Source: Desulfovibrio sp. ZJ209 (GTDB lineage: Bacteria; Desulfobacterota; Desulfovibrionia; Desulfovibrionales; Desulfovibrionaceae). From it: a stretch of 64,000 nucleotides of DNA. The stretch is from NCBI RefSeq assembly GCF_011039135.1, contig NZ_JAAKEJ010000007.1, forward strand, positions 62,001-126,000, given 5' to 3'. Positions 57,913 through 64,000 of this stretch are shown here, in pieces. The stretch's first letter is position 1. Each line of letters starts with the position of its first letter. The position numbers and the translations under genes are program-made. Under the pieces are notes generated by a model. It had not been told where the DNA came from. It searched no databases and saw nothing but the letters and a program-made list of their open reading frames with translations.

Positions 57913-60195
57913 ATGATCGACTACGCCCAGGCGCTCAACGAAGCACAGCTCGCGGCCGTCACCGCCGGCGACGGCCCGGTGCTGGTGGTGGCGGGGGCGG
58001 GCAGCGGCAAGACGCGCACCATCGTCTACCGCCTCGCATGGCTCGCCGAGCACGGCGTGAGCCCTGAGTCCATCCTCTTGCTCACCTTCACGCGCAAGGC
58101 CGCGCGCGAGATGCTCCAGCGGGCCGGGGCGCTGCTCGGGCAGGGGCTTTCGGGCGTTGCGGGGGGCACCTTCCACGCCTTCGCCTACGGGGTGCTGCGC
58201 CGCTGGCGCCCGGCATGGCTTACGGGGCGCCCCTTCACCCTCATGGACCAGTCCGACATCACGGCCGCCGTGCGCCAGTGCAAGGCCCGGCTCGACCTCG
58301 GCAAGGGCGACCGCTCCTTCCCCAAGAGCGCGAGCATCGTGGCCTTCCTGAGCAAGGCGCGCAACAAGGAATTGCCGCTTTCCGAGGTGCTCCGGCGCGA
58401 GGCCTTCCACCTCGAGCCCTATGCGGAGCAGCTCGGGAAGCTGGGCGAAGCCTACGCCGCCTACAAGCGCGAAAACGGGCTTCTGGATTACGACGACCTG
58501 CTCTTCGAGCTGGAGGCCCTGCTGCGTGAGAATCCCGAGGCCGCGGCGGCGCTCAGGGCGCGCTTCCGGCACATCCTCGTGGACGAGTACCAGGATACCA
58601 ATCTCGTGCAGGCGCGCATCGTGCGCTTGCTGGCCGGGCCAGTTGATGAGGGCGGCACGGGCGGCGAGGGTGGCCACGGCGCGCCCGCGCTGTGCAATGT
58701 CATGGCCGTGGGCGACGAGGCGCAATCCATCTACGCCTTCCGCGGCGCCAATGTGCGCAATATCCTAGACTTTCCCAAGCTCTTTCCCGGCGCGCGCGTG
58801 CTGCCCCTCGAGGAGAATTACCGCTCCACGAAGCACGTGCTCGACGTGGCCAACAGCCTGCTCGAGCACGCGGCGGAATCGTTCAACAAGCACCTCTACA
58901 CGAAGAAGGAGGGCGGCGAGCCAGTGCGGCTCGTGACGCCCCTGAGCGACGAGACGCAGGCCGCCCTCGTGACGCGGCGCATCGCCGAATTGCTGGAAGT
59001 CTACGCCCCGCACGAGATCGCGGTGCTCTTCCGCGCCGGGCGGCACTCCTTCGCGCTGGAGGCGGCGCTCAAGCGCGCGGGCATCGCCTTCCGCAAATAC
59101 GGCGGCCTGCGCTTTGCGGAGTTCGCCCATAACAAGGATGTGGTCGCCTTCGCGCGGCTCGCGCTCAACCCGCTCGACCTGCCCTCGTTTTCGCGCATCG
59201 CGGCCATGCACAAGGGCGTGGGGCCCAAGACGGTGGAAAGGCTGTATGCGGCCCTGCGCACCGGCGATGCGGCCGCGCAGGCCAAGGCCTTCGCCCGCTA
59301 CCCGGAGCTCGCGGACGACCTGCGCTTTGTGGAGAGCCTGCGCGAGGCCTCGCCCGCGCCCGTGGATTTTTTCGAGCAGGTCATCGACCGCTACCGCCCG
59401 CGCCTTGAGAGCCGCTATCCCGATGACTGGCCGCAGCGCCAGAAAGACCTGGAGGAGATCCTCCAGATCGCGGCCAATTATACCGACCTTGACCTCTTCG
59501 TGGCCGAGCAGGCCCTGGAATCGCCGGAGGAGGAGGCCGCGGCGGACGACGGCGACGGCAAGGTCACGCTTTCCACCATCCATTCGGCCAAGGGGCTGGA
59601 GTGGAGCGCCGTGCTCGTCATCGACCTCGTGGAGGACCGCTTCCCCTCGCGCCACGCCCTCACGCGGCCCGAGGATTTCGAGGAGGAGCGGCGCCTCATG
59701 TACGTGGCCTGCACGCGCGCCCGCAAGCAGCTGGAGCTCTACGCGCCCGCCACCATCTACAGCCGCTCGGAGCGCGGCGCCGTGCACGCCGCGCAAAGCC
59801 CCTTTGTGCGCGAGCTCGGCCCCGGGCTCGCCGAGGAATGGACGGAGGGCTTTGGCGGCCGCCTCTGCCGCCGGCGCGAGGGTGGGCTGCGCCGGCCGGT
59901 GCCCACATTCCCGGCCGCGAACGCGGGGGATGACGCTGGCGAGGATTGCCAGCTCCCCCCCGACGAATGGCCCGAGACAGCCGGGCTCACGGGTATCAGC
60001 GCGGCGCACGGCCCGGCGCCCGGGGAGACCGGCGCGCCGGAAAGCACGGCGGATGGCCCGCTCTGCCACTGCCGGCACCGCATCTTCGGGCGCGGCAAGA
60101 TCGTGCGCCGCATCCCGCCGGACAAGGCACAGGTGAATTTTCCCGGTTTTGGCCTCAAGGTCATCCTGACGGACTATCTCCTCATGGAGGATTGA
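57913..60195 (+). CDS. UvrD/PcrA-type superfamily 1 DNA helicase
   Basis: 760 residues from ATG 57913. Motif I GAGSGKTRTIVYRL near residue 29, Ia LLTFTRKAAREML, II LVDEYQDTN, III VGDEAQSIYAFRGA, IV LEENYRST, V TLSTIHSAKGLEW and VI RRLMYVACTRARKQL are all present. A Gly-rich insert of about 15 residues lies between motifs II and III. The last 40 residues (CHCRHRIFGRGKIVRRIPPDKAQVNFPGFG) are the Tudor-like domain of UvrD/PcrA that meets RNA polymerase. It unwinds DNA 3' to 5' in repair and at stalled forks. It is followed by thiL. Confidence 0.93.
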   Translation: MIDYAQALNEAQLAAVTAGDGPVLVVAGAGSGKTRTIVYRLAWLAEHGVSPESILLLTFTRKAAREMLQRAGALLGQGLSGVAGGTFHAFAYGVLRRWRPAWLTGRPFTLMDQSDITAAVRQCKARLDLGKGDRSFPKSASIVAFLSKARNKELPLSEVLRREAFHLEPYAEQLGKLGEAYAAYKRENGLLDYDDLLFELEALLRENPEAAAALRARFRHILVDEYQDTNLVQARIVRLLAGPVDEGGTGGEGGHGAPALCNVMAVGDEAQSIYAFRGANVRNILDFPKLFPGARVLPLEENYRSTKHVLDVANSLLEHAAESFNKHLYTKKEGGEPVRLVTPLSDETQAALVTRRIAELLEVYAPHEIAVLFRAGRHSFALEAALKRAGIAFRKYGGLRFAEFAHNKDVVAFARLALNPLDLPSFSRIAAMHKGVGPKTVERLYAALRTGDAAAQAKAFARYPELADDLRFVESLREASPAPVDFFEQVIDRYRPRLESRYPDDWPQRQKDLEEILQIAANYTDLDLFVAEQALESPEEEAAADDGDGKVTLSTIHSAKGLEWSAVLVIDLVEDRFPSRHALTRPEDFEEERRLMYVACTRARKQLELYAPATIYSRSERGAVHAAQSPFVRELGPGLAEEWTEGFGGRLCRRREGGLRRPVPTFPAANAGDDAGEDCQLPPDEWPETAGLTGISAAHGPAPGETGAPESTADGPLCHCRHRIFGRGKIVRRIPPDKAQVNFPGFGLKVILTDYLLMED

Positions 60196-60196
60196 A

Positions 60197-61246
60197 ATGC
60201 TGTCCGCGCCAGCGCCGTCCGTGCCTTCGGAGGACGGCATCCTCGGCCTGCTCGGCCGCCACTTCCCCAACACGCATCCCTCGCTCCTGCTCGGCCGCGG
60301 CGACGACTGCGCCGTGCTGCGCGCCGAGCGGCCGCTCTGCGTGAGCAGCGACCTTTTTCTGGAGGATGTGCACTTCCGCCGCTCCTATTTCACCCCGCAG
60401 GAGCTGGGCCACAAGGCGCTGGCCGTCAATGTGAGCGACCTCGCCGGCTGTGGCGCGCGGCCGCTGGCCTTCACGCTTTGCCTCGGCCTCCCCCCATGGG
60501 CCGGCATGGCCTGGCTGGACGCCTTTTTTGGGGGCATGGCCACTCTTGCGCGCGAGCAGCGCATGGCGCTGGCCGGGGGCGACCTCTCGCGCAGCAAGGA
60601 CTTGCATATCTCGGTGACTGTGTGGGGCGAGAGCGCCAACGGCACGCAGATGGATGCCTTTCTCTCCCGCGGGGGGAGCATCCCCGGCGACGCGCTCTTC
60701 GTGGTGGGGCCGCTCGGGCTCGCGCGCGTGGGCCTCGCCGTGCTGGAAGCGCGCGGCCGCGCCGCCCTGGAAGACTGGCCGGCAGCCTGCGCCGCGCATT
60801 TGCGGCCCGAGCCGCAGGCGGGCGCGGGCCTCATGCTCGCCCGCGCGGGGAGCAATGCCCGGCCGCCCGCGCTCATGGACCTTTCGGATGGCATTTTGCG
60901 CGACCTGCCGCGCCTGCTCGGCCTCTCGGGCGAGCTCGGGCTGCACGGCAATGCCCTGGGCGCGGAGCTCGTGCTGCCGCAGCGCCTGTTGCATGCGGAA
61001 GTGCTGCGCCATGCCGCAGAAACCGGCAAAAACCCTGTGCACGAGGCCCTGCTCGGCGGGGAGGACTACGCCCTGCTCGGCGCCTGCGCGCCCGACATGC
61101 TGCCCGCCCTGCATGCGGCCATCCCGGGCTTCATGGCCATCGGCACGGTTACGGACGGCGGCGGCCTCACCTGCAACGGCGAGTCCCTGGCCGGGCTGCA
61201 CGGATTTGACCATTTCGAGAGTGCCGGAGAAGGAGCGGGGCAATGA
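60197..61246 (+). CDS. thiL: Thiamine-monophosphate kinase
   Basis: 349 residues. GRGDDCAVL, SSDLFLEDVHFRR, NVSDLAGCGARP, GGDLSRSKD and LMDLSDGILRDL are the magnesium and ATP motifs of ThiL in order. It phosphorylates thiamine monophosphate to the diphosphate coenzyme. It starts one base after the helicase stop and ends 4 bases inside the next gene. Confidence 0.94.
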   Translation: MLSAPAPSVPSEDGILGLLGRHFPNTHPSLLLGRGDDCAVLRAERPLCVSSDLFLEDVHFRRSYFTPQELGHKALAVNVSDLAGCGARPLAFTLCLGLPPWAGMAWLDAFFGGMATLAREQRMALAGGDLSRSKDLHISVTVWGESANGTQMDAFLSRGGSIPGDALFVVGPLGLARVGLAVLEARGRAALEDWPAACAAHLRPEPQAGAGLMLARAGSNARPPALMDLSDGILRDLPRLLGLSGELGLHGNALGAELVLPQRLLHAEVLRHAAETGKNPVHEALLGGEDYALLGACAPDMLPALHAAIPGFMAIGTVTDGGGLTCNGESLAGLHGFDHFESAGEGAGQ

Positions 61247-61926
61247 AGAACGAGGAGAATGTGGAGGGCGCGGCGGCCGCTATGCCCGCGCCGGAGCTCG
61301 TGTGCCGCGCGGTTGAGGAGCTTCGCGCCGTGTGCCGCGACGCCTGGCGGGAGGGCCTGCTCTCCGGCTGCAACGGCAACGCCAGCCTGCGGCTGGAGGC
61401 ATCCGACGCTTGCGCGGGGCTGCTCTGCATGACGCGCACGGGCGCGGCCAAGGGGCGCCTTACGCCAGCGGACATGTGCCTGCTGGATGCGGCCACGGGC
61501 GCATGCCTCGCCAACGGGCCGGCCTCCTCGGAGGCGGCGGTGCATCTGGCGCTCTACGCCTCGCAGGCCCGGTGCGGGGCCGTGCTGCACACGCATCCCC
61601 GCCGGCTGCTCGCCCTCTCCCTCGTCTTGCGGGCGCGGGGCGAGGGCGCCGCGGGGCTGTTGCGGCTGCCGCTTTTCGAGGCCGATGTCTGGCGCGCAAG
61701 GCTGGCCGTGGCGGCGGCGCTCGCGCCCGGCACGCGGGAACTGGCGGACGAAGTGGCGAGAGCCGCGGCCACCTTGCCGGAAACGGCCGTGAACGCTGCC
61801 GGCGGCGCGGTGTGGATGGAGGGCCACGGCCTCTGCGCCTTTGCGCCGAGCCTCGGGGCCGCCCTCACCATGAGCGAGGAGCTGGAACACCTGGCGGCCG
61901 TGCAGCTTTTGACGCTGGGGGCGTGA
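61243..61926 (+). CDS. Class II aldolase/adducin family protein
   Basis: 227 residues. GCNGNASLRLE near residue 42 and HTHPRRLL near 120 are the substrate and zinc motifs of the L-fuculose-phosphate aldolase family, with SSEAAVHLALYASQARCGAVL between; MEGHGLCAF near 190 holds the third His. It may cleave a sugar phosphate or act in methylthioribulose-phosphate dehydration; which cannot be told. It overlaps thiL by 4 bases. Confidence 0.85.
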   Translation: MKNEENVEGAAAAMPAPELVCRAVEELRAVCRDAWREGLLSGCNGNASLRLEASDACAGLLCMTRTGAAKGRLTPADMCLLDAATGACLANGPASSEAAVHLALYASQARCGAVLHTHPRRLLALSLVLRARGEGAAGLLRLPLFEADVWRARLAVAAALAPGTRELADEVARAAATLPETAVNAAGGAVWMEGHGLCAFAPSLGAALTMSEELEHLAAVQLLTLGA

Positions 61927-61927
61927 A

Positions 61928-61971
61928 CCGCAAGGCCGCTACTGCCCCGGCGGGGCGGAACGGCCTTGCGG
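61928..61971. terminator. Nested hairpin between convergent genes
   Basis: CCGCAAGGCCG (61928-61938) and CGGCCTTGCGG (61961-61971) pair perfectly, with a second GCCCCG/CGGGGC hairpin inside. No T run follows on either strand, so it is a weak or factor-dependent terminator, placed between the aldolase and the flavin-reductase ends. Confidence 0.55.
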
Positions 61972-61987
61972 CAGGCGCGAGCTCGCC

Positions 61988-62521
61988 TCAGGCGATGCTT
62001 TTCCCGAGTTCATAGGCCTCTCGGGGGAAGCCGGTTGCCGTGATGGAGCCGGCTTCCTCAAGGCCGCCGGCCTGGATGATGCCCCTGTTGCTCCAGCCGA
62101 GATAGGCGAGCATGGCCTGATAGGTCATGGCAAGGGGTATATTGGGCTCCTCGGCTGTGTTGAGATGCGTCGAGAGCAGGATCGCCTCCTTGGGCGCATG
62201 GAGTTTTTTGTCCAGCGCATAAAACCTGTCGATGACCGTTTTCAACTGTGTGCAGAAGCCGAACCAGTAGAGGGGGCTCACGAAAACCACCATGCGGGCC
62301 GGGAGGATATGCTCCCGGATTTTTTGGAAATCGTCCTTGAAAATGCAGGGGCCGTCCTTTTTGCAGGAATTGCAGCCGACACAGGGATGAACGTCGCTGC
62401 GCGCCGCGTCAAAGCGGAAGATGTCATGGCCGTTTTCAGATGCGCCGCGTATAAATTCATCGGCAAGGATGTTGGAATTGCTCTTTTTCCTGGGGCTCCC
62501 GGTGAGAACGAGGATCTTCAT
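61988..62521 (-). CDS. NAD(P)H-dependent FMN reductase / flavodoxin-like protein
   Basis: 177 residues, AAAGGAGC upstream. ILVLTGSPRKKSNSNILADEFIRGA is the FMN phosphate site, CVGCNSCKKDGPCIFKDDFQ is a Cys-rich motif seen in the iron-sulfur flavoprotein branch, and VSPLYWFGFCTQLKTVIDRFY matches the family's second flavin site. It probably reduces flavin or a quinone/nitro compound. It is 59 bases behind the nitroreductase gene in the same direction. Confidence 0.87.
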   Translation of the reverse strand: MKILVLTGSPRKKSNSNILADEFIRGASENGHDIFRFDAARSDVHPCVGCNSCKKDGPCIFKDDFQKIREHILPARMVVFVSPLYWFGFCTQLKTVIDRFYALDKKLHAPKEAILLSTHLNTAEEPNIPLAMTYQAMLAYLGWSNRGIIQAGGLEEAGSITATGFPREAYELGKSIA

Positions 62522-62580
62522 CGTCTGCTCCTTTTTTGTATATGATGTCTTGCGTCCTTCGACACGTCCCCGTCCGTCTT

Positions 62581-63366
62581 TTACAGGTTCAGCCAGTCGA
62601 TGCGCGGCCTGCTCCTGAACGGGACGCGCTTATATGCAATGGCGGGGCGCCCGATCATCAGCGCGCCATAGATCCTGTCGCCCTGCGGGAGCGGGAGCTC
62701 CCGCGACGTCTCCTTGCCGCAGACAACGGTGAAGATGCCCGCCCAGCAGGAGGCGAGCCCGAAGGACGGCAGCGCCAGTTCCAGGGCGGCCAGGGCGGTG
62801 GCGCAATCCGCGGCGGAAAGCGGGATGGCCTCCGGCGCGTGGGCGATGAGCACGCAGGGCGCGCCGCGAAAGATCCTGTCGCGCCCGGCCGGGGCGTCCT
62901 CCAGAAGGCGGGTGAGAAAAGCGTCCTTGCGCATGATGTCGGCCGTCAGGCGGCCGAGCTTTTCGACTTTCTCCCTGCCGTTGACGATGAGGTAGCCGAT
63001 CTGACGGCTGTTGGTGCTCGTGGGCGCATAGGAGGCGAGGTCAATGATCCGTTCCAGCAGTTTTTCGTCAACGGGCTCGGTCTTGTATTCGCGTACCGAG
63101 CGCCTGCCCCTGATAAGCCCCGTCACGTCCGCCTCGCTGAGCGGATTCGGCATGGCCTCGAGGTCTCCCGCGGCATGGCCGTCCAGGCTTATGGACGCCG
63201 TGGGGCAAATGGCCTGGCAGTGGCCGCAGTGGATGCATCTGCCCCGGTTTTCCGGGGCGATGGCCGGGATCTCCCCAAGTTCGATGATACCCTCAAGGCA
63301 GTCTTTCACACATAGACCGCAGCGCACACAGGTTTCGGCATCGGCCTTGAATTTCACAGGCTCCAT
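62581..63366 (-). CDS. Nitroreductase with N-terminal 2[4Fe-4S] ferredoxin domain
   Basis: 261 residues with GGGAGG upstream. Residues 1-60 have CVRCGLCVKDC and CIHCGHCQAICP, two four-iron clusters; from 85 on RRSVREYKTEPVDEKLLERIIDLASYAPTSTNSRQIGYLIV is the FMN-binding nitroreductase domain. Electrons pass from the clusters to FMN. Its start is 137 bases from marR, and the gap has an operator-like palindrome at 63428. Confidence 0.92.
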   Translation of the reverse strand: MEPVKFKADAETCVRCGLCVKDCLEGIIELGEIPAIAPENRGRCIHCGHCQAICPTASISLDGHAAGDLEAMPNPLSEADVTGLIRGRRSVREYKTEPVDEKLLERIIDLASYAPTSTNSRQIGYLIVNGREKVEKLGRLTADIMRKDAFLTRLLEDAPAGRDRIFRGAPCVLIAHAPEAIPLSAADCATALAALELALPSFGLASCWAGIFTVVCGKETSRELPLPQGDRIYGALMIGRPAIAYKRVPFRSRPRIDWLNL

Positions 63367-63427
63367 GGTTTCCTCCCTTGGTTGTTGTTGAGAAGCGTCC
63401 GACGCGGCACATCGCCTCGCAAAATGT

Positions 63428-63439
63428 ATGTATCTACAT
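63428..63439. promoter_or_regulatory. Palindrome in the marR-nitroreductase gap
   Basis: ATGTA-TC-TACAT is a 12-base inverted repeat within a TGTATG-rich stretch, 62 bases upstream of the nitroreductase start and 65 bases behind the marR stop. MarR proteins bind such palindromes, so it is a candidate site for control of nitroreductase and flavin-reductase; inference. Confidence 0.5.
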
Positions 63440-63503
63440 GTATGTTTCCGAAAATCCGCGTGGACTCCCGCAACCGCCCTCGTTCCCGAACGGCTTGATG
63501 AAA

Positions 63504-63935
63504 CTAGCCCAGCACATCGGCGATCTTGTCCAGCAACAGGTAGAGCTGCTGGAAATCCTCCTCGCCGATGCGATCTTTTACTGAACGCTGGGCCTGCTCC
63601 CAGGCGGCGCGCGCCGCCTGCAGTTTCGTGCGCCCCTCGGGTGTGGCGCGGATGAGCCTGCGCCGCGGGTCCTCACTGGCGGGGGCGGTGACGATGAGCC
63701 CGTTTTGCTCGAGTTTGTCGATATTCCGGCTCACCGTGGTCTGGTCCATGCACAGGGCCGAGCTCACGTCCGAAAGGCAGGGCTCGCCGAGATTGCTGAT
63801 GCAGCGCAACAGGCAGTATTGGGTGCTTTTCATGCCGGCCTTTCTGATGAAGGAATCATACAGCTGGGTCAGCACCCGGTCCGCCCGCCGCGTCTGGAGG
63901 CAGAGGCAACTCGTTTTATAGCGTATATCACTCAT
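63504..63935 (-). CDS. MarR-family transcriptional regulator
   Basis: 143 residues with GGGAGGTG upstream. The winged helix is MKSTQYCLLRCISNLGEPCLSDVSSALCMDQTTVSRNIDKLEQNGLIVTAPASEDPRRRLIRATPEG. The N-terminal segment TSCLCLQTRRADR has a Cys pair (near 9 and 11) that might sense oxidants. It probably represses the nitroreductase/reductase genes downstream; this is inference from position. Bases after 63936 to the window end hold no gene. Confidence 0.9.
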   Translation of the reverse strand: MSDIRYKTSCLCLQTRRADRVLTQLYDSFIRKAGMKSTQYCLLRCISNLGEPCLSDVSSALCMDQTTVSRNIDKLEQNGLIVTAPASEDPRRRLIRATPEGRTKLQAARAAWEQAQRSVKDRIGEEDFQQLYLLLDKIADVLG

Positions 63936-64000
63936 GGGGCATCACCTCCCTGTGCTGTCATGCGGCCGAGGGGACAACATAGCCAGTCATGGGGACTCGG

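Overview
This is a gene-dense, GC-rich window of a Gram-negative bacterium, most likely a sulfate reducer of the Desulfovibrionaceae. The placement is an inference; there is no rRNA gene here. It rests on siroheme-dependent (Ahb) heme genes clustered with hemB, a Desulfovibrio-type outer-membrane porin, a flagellar block preceded by sigma-54 promoter sequences, and the gene complement as a whole. Most genes lie in tight runs with 4-base ATGA overlaps.

Layout. 1-1030: AT-rich edge with a cytosine-C5 DNA methyltransferase running off the window, probably acquired DNA. 1031-11668: an envelope-glycan cluster (phosphatase-like and deacetylase genes on the minus strand; glycosyltransferases, an FtsX-type permease, an ABC ATPase fused to a glycosyltransferase, hldE and a glucokinase on the plus strand). 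11637-19048: one minus-strand run of seven genes (unknown protein, rsmE, rarA, an acyltransferase, znuACB). 19242-25607: GAF protein, mreB, inositol-phosphatase, Nudix-like/rimI pair, tpiA, secG, Smr protein. 25646-34608: flagellar export and regulation (flhB, flhA; flhF, flhG, fliA, cheY, fliL and two small genes) with two sigma-54 promoters and an internal terminator. 34614-40729: ybaK, a glycosyltransferase, nitroreductase, a CPA2 antiporter, azlCD. 41009-43720: a low-GC methyltransferase gene, fliR and cheV. 43717-52407: nth, recA, alaS, then ahbC-hemB-ahbD-ahbB for heme. 52658-54712: a porin and a divergent small regulator sharing an operator-like region. 54790-57473: panB, speB, an unknown gene. 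57913-61926: uvrD-like helicase, thiL, class II aldolase. 61988-63935: marR, nitroreductase-ferredoxin and flavin-reductase genes.

How the parts fit. The left cluster looks like a pathway that builds a glycan, probably on a lipid, and passes it to an MacB/LolE-like ABC machine whose ATPase is covalently joined to a glycosyltransferase; hldE next door ties it to lipopolysaccharide precursors. The flagellar block has a clear hierarchy: sigma-54 promoters drive flhBA and flhF-flhG-fliA, and fliA then encodes the late sigma factor. The Ahb genes convert siroheme to heme without the classical protoporphyrin route.

The most unusual features are (1) the ABC ATPase-glycosyltransferase fusion, (2) three copies of a 192-bp dispersed element (33183-33374, 33898-34090, 57661-57852) whose central hairpin is kept by compensatory base changes, (3) a porin promoter carrying one of two 17-bp direct repeats spaced 32 bp apart next to a small XRE-type regulator, and (4) two divergent genes whose start codons overlap in a single CATG.
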